Of a stretch of DNA of 64,000 bases, positions 52,258-60,958 are shown piece by piece. Each line of letters begins with the position of its first letter. The first letter of the stretch is position 1. The DNA is from CAVXJN01 sp963762165 (lineage in GTDB: Bacteria; Pseudomonadota; Gammaproteobacteria; JASBUN01), in assembly GCA_963762165.1 (NCBI GenBank), contig CAVXJN010000002.1:1-64000 (forward strand). The letters run 5' to 3'. The notes beneath the pieces are model-generated. The model was not told where the DNA came from. It was given only the letters and a program-made list of their open reading frames with translations, and did no database searches. The position numbers and the translations under genes were made by a program.

Positions 52258-55170
52258 ATGAAGCTTATCCGCAAACGCGATCAACAGGGCCGCGCGACCG
52301 GCGCGGGACCGGAAGCCGGCATGGGCGGCGATGGCATTGACCGGCGCACCTTTCTGCGACGTTCCGGACTGGTGATGGGTGGCGCAGCGTTGGCCACCGG
52401 CCTGCCGTTGACGATGATGCGCAAAGCACGTGCCGCAGACACCGAGATGGGACACCCGAAGCAGGGCGTCGAGACGCAGGTGCGCCGCAGTGTTTGTACC
52501 CATTGCTCCGTAGGGTGCGGCGTCATTGCAGAAATCCAGAATGGCGTCTGGGTCGGCCAGGAACCGGATTTTGCTTCGCCATTCAATCTTGGCGCGCATT
52601 GCGCCAAGGGCGCATCGGTACGTGAGCATGCTTCCGGCGACAAGCGGGTGAAATACCCGATGAAGCTCGAAAACGGAAAATGGAAGCGCATCAGCTGGGA
52701 TCAAGCGATCAACGAGATCGGCGACAAGCTGCTCAAGATCCGCGAAGAATCCGGCCCCGATTCATTGTGGTGGGCGGGTTCCTCCAAGGCCAGCAACGAG
52801 GGTTCCTATCTGCAGCGCAAATGGGCGGCGTTCTGGGGCTCCAACAACGTCGACCATCAAGCGCGTATCTGCCATTCCACTACGGTCGCCGGCGTAGCCA
52901 ACACCTGGGGCTACGGTGCCATGACCAACTCCTACAACGATATGCACAACTGCAAGGCGATGTTGTTCGTCGGCAGCAACGCGGCGGAAGCCCATCCGGT
53001 GGCCATGCAGCATATTCTGCGCGCCAAGGAAAACGGGTCGAAGATGATCGTCGTCGATCCGCGTTTTACCCGCACTGCCGCCCATGCCGATCAACATATC
53101 CGCATTCGTCCGGGCACCGACGTACCGTTCATTTGGGGCCTGCTGTGGCATATCTTCCAAAACGGCTGGGAGGACAAGGAATACATTCGCCAGCGCGTCT
53201 ACGGCATGGATAAAGTGCGGGAAGAAGTGCAGAAGTGGGAGCCGCGCGTGGTCGAGGATGTCGCCGGTGTGCCGGAACAGGAAATGTTCGAGGCGGCGAA
53301 GACCATCGCAGAGAACCGGCCAGGCACGATTGTCTGGTGCATGGGCGGTACCCAGCATCACATCGGAAACAACAATACGCGTGCCTACTGTGTGCTGCAG
53401 TTGGCACTGGGCAACGTCGGTGTATCGGGCGGCGGTGCCAACATTTTCCGCGGCCACGACAATGTGCAAGGCGCCACTGACGTCGGTCCCAATTGCCACA
53501 CCTTGCCGGCCTACTACGGGCTTTCGGAAGGGGCGTGGAAGCACTGGGCCAAAGTCTGGGATGTGGACTACGAGTGGCTGCAGAAGCGTTTCGACATGTC
53601 GAAGCAATACGATTCCGGCGGCGGCAAGATGGCGTATTCCATGAACATCCCCGGCATGCCGGTGTCGCGTTGGATCGACGGCATTCTGGAGGACAAGGAA
53701 AATCTCGCGCAGAAGGACAATGTGCGCGCGATTTTGTTTCAGGGCCACGCTGTCAACAGTCAGACCCGCGGCGTGGAAATGAAGAAAGCGCTGGAGAGCG
53801 ACAAACTGGATATGGTGGTGGTTTCCGATCCGTATCCCACCGTACTCGCGGTCATGAGCGATCGAAAGGACGGCGTGTATCTGCTGCCGACCTGCACGCA
53901 ATTCGAACAAGACGGGTCGGTGACCGCGTCCAACCGTTCGTTGCAGTGGCGAGAAAAAGTAGTCGAACCGCTATTCGAATCGAAGCCGGACGCGGAAATT
54001 CTGTATTTGTTGGCGAAGAAACTCGGGTTTGCCGACGAGATGTTCAAGCACATCAAAGTCGAAAACAATATGCCGAGCCTCGAGGACACCCTGCGGGAGA
54101 TCAACCGCGGCACCTGGACCATCGGCTATACCGGCCAGAGCCCCGAGCGCCTGAAGTTGCAACTGCAGAACAAGCACACCTTCAACACCACGACGCTGCG
54201 GGCGGAAGGCGGGCCCTGTGACGGCGAGTACTACGGACTGCCGTGGCCGTGTTGGGGTACGCCGGAGATGAAGCATCCGGGTACGCCGGTGTTGTACGAC
54301 CCGAGCAAGCCGGTGGCCGATGGGGGTCTGACCTTCCGGGCGCGCTTCGGTGTCGAACACGACGGCCAGACATTGCTCGCCGAAGGTGTCTATAGCGTTG
54401 GTTCGGAGATCAAGGACGGTTATCCGGAGTTCACCGCCGACATGTTGAAACAGCTGGGTTGGTGGAACGATCTCACCGACGACGAAAAGACAGCCGCCGA
54501 AGGCAAGAACTGGAAAACCGATCTTTCCGGCGGCATCCAGCGGGTCGCCATCAAGCATGGTTGTGCGCCGTTCGGAAACGCCAAAGCGCGGGCCGAGGTG
54601 TGGCAGTTCCCGGATCCGATCCCGGTGCATCGCGAACCGTTGTACACGCCGCGCTATGACCTGGTGGAGAAATGGCCGACCTACGACGACCGAAAGTCGT
54701 TCTGGCGGCTGCCGACACTGTACGCGACCATTCAAGCCAAGGACTACTCGAAGGACTTTCCGCTGGTGTTTACCAGCGGCCGCTTGGTGGAATATGAAGG
54801 CGGCGGTGAGGAAACCCGGTCCAACAAATGGCTGGCGGAGTTGCAGCAGAACATGTTCGTGGAAATCAATCCCGCGGACGCCAACGATCGCAGCATCACC
54901 GACGGTCAGATGGTGTGGATCGATTCCCCGGAAGGGGCCAAGATCCTGGTCATGGCCATGGTCACGCCACGGGTCGGTCGCGGTGTGATCTGGACGCCGT
55001 TCCATTTTGGCGGTTGGTTCCAGGGAGAAGACCTGAAGCCGAAGTATCCCGAGGGCACTGCGCCTTATGTACGCGGCGAGGCGTGCAATACGGCCACCAC
55101 TTACGGCTACGACTCGGTGACCCAGATGCAGGAGACCAAAGCCACGCTGTGCCAGATACGGCCCGCTTGA
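52258..55170 (+). CDS. fdhA: Formate dehydrogenase catalytic subunit (bis-MGD, Cys type)
   Basis: The protein has 970 residues. A Tat signal (DRRTFLRRSGLVMGGAAL) shows a periplasmic enzyme. The N-terminal 4Fe-4S site is CTHCSVGCGVI with a fourth Cys in AHCAKGASV. The molybdenum ligand position is Cys205 (QARICHSTTVAG) with the following His. In selenium enzymes this Cys would be Sec. The C-terminal molybdopterin-binding domain has FTSGRLVEYEGGGEETRSNKWLAEL. It oxidises formate to CO2, passing electrons through FdhB and FdhC to quinone. Here it could also supply CO2 next to a carboxysome system. Confidence 0.96.
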   Translation: MKLIRKRDQQGRATGAGPEAGMGGDGIDRRTFLRRSGLVMGGAALATGLPLTMMRKARAADTEMGHPKQGVETQVRRSVCTHCSVGCGVIAEIQNGVWVGQEPDFASPFNLGAHCAKGASVREHASGDKRVKYPMKLENGKWKRISWDQAINEIGDKLLKIREESGPDSLWWAGSSKASNEGSYLQRKWAAFWGSNNVDHQARICHSTTVAGVANTWGYGAMTNSYNDMHNCKAMLFVGSNAAEAHPVAMQHILRAKENGSKMIVVDPRFTRTAAHADQHIRIRPGTDVPFIWGLLWHIFQNGWEDKEYIRQRVYGMDKVREEVQKWEPRVVEDVAGVPEQEMFEAAKTIAENRPGTIVWCMGGTQHHIGNNNTRAYCVLQLALGNVGVSGGGANIFRGHDNVQGATDVGPNCHTLPAYYGLSEGAWKHWAKVWDVDYEWLQKRFDMSKQYDSGGGKMAYSMNIPGMPVSRWIDGILEDKENLAQKDNVRAILFQGHAVNSQTRGVEMKKALESDKLDMVVVSDPYPTVLAVMSDRKDGVYLLPTCTQFEQDGSVTASNRSLQWREKVVEPLFESKPDAEILYLLAKKLGFADEMFKHIKVENNMPSLEDTLREINRGTWTIGYTGQSPERLKLQLQNKHTFNTTTLRAEGGPCDGEYYGLPWPCWGTPEMKHPGTPVLYDPSKPVADGGLTFRARFGVEHDGQTLLAEGVYSVGSEIKDGYPEFTADMLKQLGWWNDLTDDEKTAAEGKNWKTDLSGGIQRVAIKHGCAPFGNAKARAEVWQFPDPIPVHREPLYTPRYDLVEKWPTYDDRKSFWRLPTLYATIQAKDYSKDFPLVFTSGRLVEYEGGGEETRSNKWLAELQQNMFVEINPADANDRSITDGQMVWIDSPEGAKILVMAMVTPRVGRGVIWTPFHFGGWFQGEDLKPKYPEGTAPYVRGEACNTATTYGYDSVTQMQETKATLCQIRPA

Positions 55171-55185
55171 GAGGAGTGACTGACC

Positions 55186-55779
55186 ATGGCACGAATGAAA
55201 TTTCTTTGTGACGCGGAACGCTGCATCGAGTGCAATTCTTGTGTAGTCGCCTGTAAGAACGAAAACGACGTCCCCTGGGGTGTCAATCGTCGGCGGGTGA
55301 TCACTTTGCAGGACGGGCAGCCGGGCGAAAAATCAATTTCAGTCGCCTGCATGCACTGTACCGATGCGCCGTGCGCAGCAGTCTGTCCGGTGGACTGCTT
55401 CTACACCACGGACGACGGCATCGTGTTGCATGACAAGGACTTGTGCATCGGCTGCGGCTACTGTTTCTACGCATGTCCGTTCGGTGCGCCGCAATATCCG
55501 CAAAAGGCGGCTTTCGGAGTGCGCGGCAAGATGGACAAGTGCACGTTCTGCGCGGGCGGTCCGCTACCGGACAATTCCGACGCCGAATACGAAAAATACG
55601 GTTCCAATCGTATCGCGGACGGCAAGCTGCCCCTGTGCGCGGAGATGTGCTCCACCAAGGCGCTGTTGGCCGGAGACGGTGACGTGGTCGCCGATATCTA
55701 CCGCAAGCGGGTCCTCAAGCGCGGCGGACGGCCGAAGACCTGGGGTTGGGAAACGGCTTATCCGGCAAGCAAGTCGTAG
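55186..55779 (+). CDS. fdhB: Formate dehydrogenase iron-sulfur subunit
   Basis: This 197-residue ferredoxin-like beta subunit has four 4Fe-4S motifs: CIECNSCVVACK, CMHCTDAPCAAVCP, CIGCGYCFYACPFGAP and CTFCAGG with a distant CAEMC. It has no own signal peptide and should be carried across the membrane with FdhA. GAGGAGTGACTGACC precedes the ATG. It links FdhA to the membrane cytochrome FdhC. Confidence 0.94.
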   Translation: MARMKFLCDAERCIECNSCVVACKNENDVPWGVNRRRVITLQDGQPGEKSISVACMHCTDAPCAAVCPVDCFYTTDDGIVLHDKDLCIGCGYCFYACPFGAPQYPQKAAFGVRGKMDKCTFCAGGPLPDNSDAEYEKYGSNRIADGKLPLCAEMCSTKALLAGDGDVVADIYRKRVLKRGGRPKTWGWETAYPASKS

Positions 55780-55815
55780 CCGGATGATTGGCATTACGGT
55801 GAGCCGGAGGCCGAT

Positions 55816-56016
55816 ATGATCAAACGCGTCATGTTTTTATTGCTCTGCGTGCCGGTGGTCGCGGTTTTGGGGGGGTGTTATGAATCTCCAGACGTGACGA
55901 TGTACGAGCCGGGCGTCTACAAGGGTAAATCCGACCCATTGTTGGACAAGTTGCAGTCCGACAAACGTCAGGAGCAATTGGTGGATCGGTTCCAATTGGG
56001 GCAAACCGACCGCTGA
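55816..56016 (+). CDS. Small lipoprotein A in the formate dehydrogenase operon
   Basis: The protein has 66 residues. A lipoprotein signal peptide ends in the lipobox LGGC (Cys about 21), giving a mature chain of about 46 residues rich in charged residues and ending RFQLGQTDR. It lies between fdhB and fdhC. The next small gene has the same layout and ending, so they look like paralogs. Function is unknown. An accessory or anchoring subunit of the periplasmic enzyme is a reasonable inference. Confidence 0.72.
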   Translation: MIKRVMFLLLCVPVVAVLGGCYESPDVTMYEPGVYKGKSDPLLDKLQSDKRQEQLVDRFQLGQTDR

Positions 56017-56060
56017 GCGCGGCGGGTGTTGTCCTTTCCGGCGGCGAGGAGCTTGATGGA

Positions 56061-56246
56061 ATGAAGCTGGCAATGATCCTTCGAATCGGTGTGCTCGGCC
56101 TGTGCGTGTTCGTGTTATCTGCATGCGAGCACATCGAGGAACCGTGGACCGACTACGCACCTCAGTACAAACACAAGCACTTCGACACCAATGCGCCGGA
56201 CGCTCAACTGCGTCACCGATTGGAATATACGCAGACCGACCGCTAA
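56061..56246 (+). CDS. Small lipoprotein B in the formate dehydrogenase operon
   Basis: The protein has 61 residues with lipobox LSAC (Cys about 22). The mature part is short, has many His, Lys and Tyr (YAPQYKHKHFDTN), and ends RLEYTQTDR, closely like lipoprotein A. GGCGAGGAGC lies before the start. It sits immediately upstream of fdhC. Confidence 0.72.
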   Translation: MKLAMILRIGVLGLCVFVLSACEHIEEPWTDYAPQYKHKHFDTNAPDAQLRHRLEYTQTDR

Positions 56247-56268
56247 AGCGACGACGGAGGACGTTCCC

Positions 56269-57366
56269 ATGGCCAAGCCCGAGGGCAAGAAGATGTCGCG
56301 CAAGCGCCACGCCAAAATCATGCTTTGGAGTTTGCTGATCGTTCTGGCCGGCAGTATGGTGTTGCCGCTCAGCGGTTACGTTTATCTCGCGATCAGAGAC
56401 GCACAGGCCGCGGAACACCAGGAAGTGAACCAGCCCGGCACGAATCCACATGCCAATTACTGGCGCGCCGTGCGTGACGGGACCCAGGGCTACACTGCCG
56501 CAAGCGGACCGTATACCACCGACAGCCTGATCCAGAACACCGGCGAAATCTGGCGCCAGACCCGCAACGGCCCCGTTGCGTCCATCACTCCGTGGGTGCT
56601 GGCAGGGGTGCTGCTGGCGATTGCCATCTATTTTCTGATCTTCGGTTCCAAGGAGTTGAACCGGCCGCGGTCGGGAAAACTGATGTTGCGTTGGACGGCG
56701 GGGGAGCGATTGCTGCACTGGTATACGGCGATCCTGTTCATCATTCTGGCTATCACCGGCCTGAGTATGTTGTTCGGGCGGGCCGTACTGGTGCCGTTGC
56801 TGGGCCTGCCTGGCTTTTCGGTTTGGGCCGAGATCTCGATCACCTTGCACAACTACCTGGGCCCGCTGTTCATCGTCGGTGTGATCATTGAGGTGATTGC
56901 GTGGGCCCGCTATAACACCTTCAAGTCGTACGACATGGAGTGGTTCAAACGGGTCGGCGGCATGTTCAAGAAAGGCGACCATCCTCCCGCCGGCCGCGCG
57001 AATGCGGGCGAGAAGCTGTGGTTCTGGTTCATTGCGATCGTCGGCTTGATCGGCGTGTGTATCTCTGGTCTGGTGCTCGATTTCCCCAATTTCGGCCAGG
57101 ATCGGGGTGCGATGCAGCTGGCCAACGTGATTCATGCCTCTTTGGCGGTGTTGTGGATCGCCATTTCCTTCGGCCATATCTACCTCGGCACCATCGGATT
57201 AAAGGGCTCGTTCCAAGGTATGAGCAAAGGTTACGTCGACGAGGAATGGATGCGCGAACACCACAGCGTCTGGTACGAACAGGTCAAGCGGGGTGAGGCC
57301 GAGGCCCGTCCCGGCGAGTCCGGACAACGGGCGTCGACACGCCCGGGTACCGCTTCGCCGCACTGA
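56269..57366 (+). CDS. fdhC: Formate dehydrogenase cytochrome b subunit
   Basis: This membrane gamma subunit has 365 residues from ATG 56269 (CGGAGGACGTTCCC upstream). An N-terminal helix and a periplasmic region of about 60 residues come before four core helices with haem histidines in GERLLHWYTAILFIILAITG, ITLHNYLGPLFIVG, and the last helix pair (NVIHASLAVLWIAISFGHIYLG). It passes electrons from FdhB to quinone. Frames extending further left overlap lipoprotein B and lack family sequence. Confidence 0.92.
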   Translation: MAKPEGKKMSRKRHAKIMLWSLLIVLAGSMVLPLSGYVYLAIRDAQAAEHQEVNQPGTNPHANYWRAVRDGTQGYTAASGPYTTDSLIQNTGEIWRQTRNGPVASITPWVLAGVLLAIAIYFLIFGSKELNRPRSGKLMLRWTAGERLLHWYTAILFIILAITGLSMLFGRAVLVPLLGLPGFSVWAEISITLHNYLGPLFIVGVIIEVIAWARYNTFKSYDMEWFKRVGGMFKKGDHPPAGRANAGEKLWFWFIAIVGLIGVCISGLVLDFPNFGQDRGAMQLANVIHASLAVLWIAISFGHIYLGTIGLKGSFQGMSKGYVDEEWMREHHSVWYEQVKRGEAEARPGESGQRASTRPGTASPH

Positions 57367-57407
57367 ACAGGCCGGACCGGCGCGCTTGCTGCCGCCAAGG
57401 AGGGCAC

Positions 57408-57896
57408 TTGAAGCTGACGATCCGGGCGTGCGTACCGTTCGTCTCAACGGCCGGCAGCGCCGTTTCCGCGGCGCAAGCGACCGTCCAGGTGCAGCGACTG
57501 GAACTTCAGGGCGGCGAAGACGTTGTCGGCACCGTAACGTTGCGCGATACCGAGTTCGGGCTGACGCCCGGTGTGCACGGATTTCATGTCCACGCCAACC
57601 CGGATTGCGGCGCGGCCGACAAAGGCGGCAAAATGGTGGGCCAGCACGAAGGTCCGGTCGGGCATGGTCACCTGGGCGATCTGCCGGTACTGGTGGTGGA
57701 CCGGGACGGCAACGCGGCCATGCCGGTCTTTGCCCGGCGGCTGAAAACCTCCGATGTGGTCGGTCATTCCGTCATGATCCATGCCGGTGGCGACGATTAT
57801 TCCGACGATCCCAAGCCATTGGGCGGCGGTGGTGCCCGGGTCGCCCGTGGTGTGATCGAAGCCGGCGGCGCCACTCCCGAGGCAAGCGGACACTAA
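57408..57896 (+). CDS. sodC: Cu/Zn superoxide dismutase family protein
   Basis: The protein has 162 residues and starts at TTG 57408, preceded by AAGGAGGGCAC. Cu and Zn ligands are present: GVHGFHVHANPDCG, HEGPVGHGHLGDLPVLVVD and GHSVMIHAGGDDYSDDPKPLGGGGARVARGVI. The signal peptide is weak but present (SAVSAAQA). It detoxifies superoxide in the periplasm. It is placed 41 bases after fdhC, perhaps protecting the oxygen-sensitive enzyme. Confidence 0.85.
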   Translation: MKLTIRACVPFVSTAGSAVSAAQATVQVQRLELQGGEDVVGTVTLRDTEFGLTPGVHGFHVHANPDCGAADKGGKMVGQHEGPVGHGHLGDLPVLVVDRDGNAAMPVFARRLKTSDVVGHSVMIHAGGDDYSDDPKPLGGGGARVARGVIEAGGATPEASGH

Positions 57897-57918
57897 TTCA
57901 CAGGAGCGTTACGGTGTT

Positions 57919-58860
57919 GTGCATTTGCCGGATGCCTTTCGACTCGGGTGGTTTCGCTTGAGTTGCGACTCGTCCATCCGGCCCCGTCGCCCGCGCACAC
58001 GGGCGCCGTTTCCCGGCTGCTGGACCCGCACTGCTGATCGGCTGCTGAGGGTTCTGTGTTGTATGGCGCTGATCACCGCAAGCGCGAGCTATGCCGAAGG
58101 ACGGCGCATCATCTCGTTAGGGCCGGTGGTTCAATCCCATTCTCCTCCCGGCCAGTCATCACCAGCGTCTTCGCGAAAGACTGCGCTCATGCAGGCGGCC
58201 CGCCGGGGCGACACGGAACGCGTGCGCGATCTGTTGCGTCGCGGTGCCGCCGTGAACGAGGCCAACGGCAACGGCGGCACGGCCTTGATGTATGCGGTGT
58301 TGGGCGGACACTCGGCGATAGTGGATTTGCTGATCGGCCACGGTGCGCAGATCAATGCGCAGGGGGTCAATGGCTGGGGCGCACTGATGATTGCGTGTGC
58401 GAAAGGGCATGTCTCCATTGTGAGCCGTCTGCTGCGTGCCGGCGCCGACGTCAACCTCCCGGACATGTATGGCTGGACGCCGCTCATGCGCGCCATATAC
58501 GAAAAGAGGGGCGACACAGCGGCAATGTTGATCGCTGTCGATGACATCGAACTGGATGCGGTGAATGATCATCGCACCACGGCATTGCACATTGCCGCGA
58601 TCGTCGGCGACCGCGCCACCGCGCGGCTGTTGCTGGCGCACGGAGCCGACGCCGGTATCGAAGACGATAGCGGCCGTACCGCGGCCGATATCGCCGAAGC
58701 CCGCGGCGACCGGGCACTTGCCCGTTTGCTGCGAAATAAATCTCCTTCTGCATCGAGGTCAATATTATGGGTGAAGTGGTCATATTGGGTGCCGGCACCG
58801 GCGGCACCATCGTTGCAAACATGCTGGCGCGCAAGCTGGATCCGAAACAGTGGAACCTGA
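57919..58860 (+). CDS. Ankyrin-repeat protein, probably exported
   Basis: The protein has about 313 residues. After a basic N-terminus and a hydrophobic stretch ending SASYA-EG (probable signal peptide), five ankyrin repeats run from about residue 88 to 270: TALMQAARRGDTERV, GTALMYAVLGGHSAIVDLL, WGALMIACAKGHVSIV, WTPLMRAIYEKRGDTAAM and TALHIAAIVGDRATARLLL. The GTG start is uncertain; ATG 58062 is an alternative. Its last 94 bases lie inside the SQR-CBS gene in another frame, an unusually long overlap. Partner unknown. Confidence 0.75.
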   Translation: MHLPDAFRLGWFRLSCDSSIRPRRPRTRAPFPGCWTRTADRLLRVLCCMALITASASYAEGRRIISLGPVVQSHSPPGQSSPASSRKTALMQAARRGDTERVRDLLRRGAAVNEANGNGGTALMYAVLGGHSAIVDLLIGHGAQINAQGVNGWGALMIACAKGHVSIVSRLLRAGADVNLPDMYGWTPLMRAIYEKRGDTAAMLIAVDDIELDAVNDHRTTALHIAAIVGDRATARLLLAHGADAGIEDDSGRTAADIAEARGDRALARLLRNKSPSASRSILWVKWSYWVPAPAAPSLQTCWRASWIRNSGT

Positions 58861-60470
58861 CCATTGTCGATGCCGCGGATCAGCACCTGTATCAGCCGGG
58901 TCTGCTGTTCATCCCTTTTCGGCTTTACGATTACCATGACGGGCGTGACATCATCCGCGACATACGTTCGCCTTTGCCCAAACAGGCCAAGTTCGTGCAG
59001 GCCCGTGTCGAGCAGATCGATCATGGGCAGCGCAAAGTTCGCACCAGTGATGGCGAGTTGGATTACGACTGGCTGGTGTGCGCGCTGGGTTGCCGAGTGG
59101 CGGCAGACGAAGTGGAAGGACTCGAACCGCTTCTGAATCGCGAGGTATTCACCTTCTATACCCTCGAAGGTGCGCTGAAACTGCAAAAGGCATTGTCGGA
59201 GTTCGAGCGCGGCCATCTGGTGATCGATATCGCCGATATGCCGATCAAATGTCCGGTGGCGCCGATCGAATTCGCTTTCCTGGCGGATTATTACTTCGAG
59301 CAACGGGGCGTGCGGGACCAGATCGAGATCAGCCTGGTCACGCCCTACAGCGGCGCGTTCACCAAACCGGTGGCCAACCGGGTGTTGAGCCAGATCGCGG
59401 CCGACAAGAACATACACGTTGTCGCGGATTTCGCCATCGAGAGCGTGGACGGCGAAAGTCGCACCATCCGCTCCTTCGACGGCAAGGAAGTGAACTACGA
59501 TCTGCTTTGTATCATTCCACCCAATCTCGGGCCCGAAGTGCTGGAAGCTTCCGGGTTGGGGGATGCATCCGGTTACGCGTTCACCGACCCGCGAACGTTG
59601 AAGAGCCGTGAAGCCGAACGGATCTATTTTCTGGGCGACAATTCCAACGTCGCGACTTCAAAGGCTGGCTCGGTAGCCCATTTCGAAGCCGAGACCGTGG
59701 TTGATAACCTGCTGCGGGAGATGGACGGTAAGAAGCCGATGGCAAGCTTCGACGGCCATGCCAACTGCTTTATTGAATCCGGCTATCACAAGGCCTTGTT
59801 GCTGGATTTCAACTACGACCTGGAGCCCGTAGAGGGCCACTTCCCCACGCCGGGCGTCGGCCCGTTTTCGTTGTTGCGCGAGTCGTATATGAATCATGTC
59901 GGCAAGATCGCATTCAAGTGGGTGTATTGGCACATGCTGTTGCCGGGATATCTGCCCCACGTGCCCATGCTGCCGGCCCATATGAATTTCGTCGGCAAGC
60001 GGGCCGACGAAGCACCTGCGCTGCGCCACGCCAACGACATGCGCGTCAGCGAAGTGATGAGCCGCGAACCTGTGTGTGTGGCACAGGGCACGGCGCTGCG
60101 GGATGCGGCGCAGTTGCTGATCGAGCACCGGATCTCTGCAGTTCCGATACTTGACCCCGACGCGAAGCTGGTCGGCATCGTCAGTAAATCCGATCTGGTT
60201 TCCGCTCTGGATCTGAAACGTCACTCTTTGGCCCATGCGCTGGCCGACCTGCTACCCGGAGGGCACCGCCACAAAAAGATGGGCACGATCGTGGACGATG
60301 TCATGTCGACCGAGCCGGCGACGATCCAGGAGGGGGCCAGCTTGCAGGATGCCGCGCAAGTCATGGATCAGCGGCAGGTTCATCAACTCGTGGTCGTCCA
60401 TGCCGACGGCAGCGTCGCGGGTATGCTGGCTCATTCCGATCTGCTTCGTTTGTTTACTTTCAAAACCTGA
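58767..60470 (+). CDS. Sulfide:quinone oxidoreductase-like protein fused to a CBS pair
   Basis: The protein has 567 residues. Residues 1-400 form an SQR-type flavoprotein: VVILGAGTGGTIVANMLA, QHLYQPGLLFIPF and YFLGDNSNVATSKAGSVAHFE. Cys162 (MPIKCPVAP) and Cys334 (HANCFIESG) fit the redox pair of SQRs, and Cys105 and Cys109 also occur. Residues about 420-567 are two CBS motifs (MRVSEVMSREPVCV, then VDDVMSTEPATIQEG). SQR oxidises sulfide and reduces quinone. The CBS part suggests control by adenine nucleotides. GAGG stands 12 bases before the ATG. Confidence 0.85.
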   Translation: MGEVVILGAGTGGTIVANMLARKLDPKQWNLTIVDAADQHLYQPGLLFIPFRLYDYHDGRDIIRDIRSPLPKQAKFVQARVEQIDHGQRKVRTSDGELDYDWLVCALGCRVAADEVEGLEPLLNREVFTFYTLEGALKLQKALSEFERGHLVIDIADMPIKCPVAPIEFAFLADYYFEQRGVRDQIEISLVTPYSGAFTKPVANRVLSQIAADKNIHVVADFAIESVDGESRTIRSFDGKEVNYDLLCIIPPNLGPEVLEASGLGDASGYAFTDPRTLKSREAERIYFLGDNSNVATSKAGSVAHFEAETVVDNLLREMDGKKPMASFDGHANCFIESGYHKALLLDFNYDLEPVEGHFPTPGVGPFSLLRESYMNHVGKIAFKWVYWHMLLPGYLPHVPMLPAHMNFVGKRADEAPALRHANDMRVSEVMSREPVCVAQGTALRDAAQLLIEHRISAVPILDPDAKLVGIVSKSDLVSALDLKRHSLAHALADLLPGGHRHKKMGTIVDDVMSTEPATIQEGASLQDAAQVMDQRQVHQLVVVHADGSVAGMLAHSDLLRLFTFKT

Positions 60471-60477
60471 GCTGGCT

Positions 60478-60930
60478 TTGTTTTCCGACGTCAGGGTTGT
60501 AGGCTGTAACTGCGAACGCATTTATGACGTAATCGTCGACGTGGCCCGCTATCCGGAATTCGTCCCAGGCTGGCTCGAGGTGCGCGTGCTGCATCAGGAC
60601 GCGACGACCATGGTGGTGGATCAACGGTTGGGGTCTGGACTTTTCAGTGCGCAGTTGCGATCAGTAGCCAGATTCAAACGTCCGTTGTTCCTACAGGTAC
60701 GACCGTTGGACGAGCGGGCCACGGGACTGAATCTGGAGTGGTCGTTTGCGCCCCACGCCACTGCGGGTTGCAACGTATCGTTACGTATATTCGGGCAGTC
60801 CTCGCACAGATTGCTGGCCTCGTCTTTGGACGCGGCGGTTATGCACGCCGCGCGGCGTTTGATCGACGTCTTTGCTGCGCGTTCCCGGGCTTTGTCCGGT
60901 GAGCCCTGCGATGCGGGCCTTTCACGCTGA
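60478..60930 (+). CDS. START/SRPBCC (RatA or Coq10-like) protein
   Basis: The protein has 150 residues from TTG 60478, chosen because LFSDVRVVGCNCERIYDVIVDVARYPEFVPGW matches the family opening. No ATG lies in frame nearby. The polyketide-cyclase/START fold can bind quinones (Coq10) or act on ribosomes (RatA). Its position between a quinone reductase and a UbiA-type prenyltransferase favours a quinone-linked role, which is inference. Confidence 0.7.
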   Translation: MFSDVRVVGCNCERIYDVIVDVARYPEFVPGWLEVRVLHQDATTMVVDQRLGSGLFSAQLRSVARFKRPLFLQVRPLDERATGLNLEWSFAPHATAGCNVSLRIFGQSSHRLLASSLDAAVMHAARRLIDVFAARSRALSGEPCDAGLSR

Positions 60931-60958
60931 TGGCTTTCCCATAAAAGAGTAATTTCAA

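Noticed and set aside
52762..53910. Large minus-strand frames inside fdhA
   Set aside because: They are antisense to a fully supported molybdoenzyme gene and lack any start signal or family pattern.
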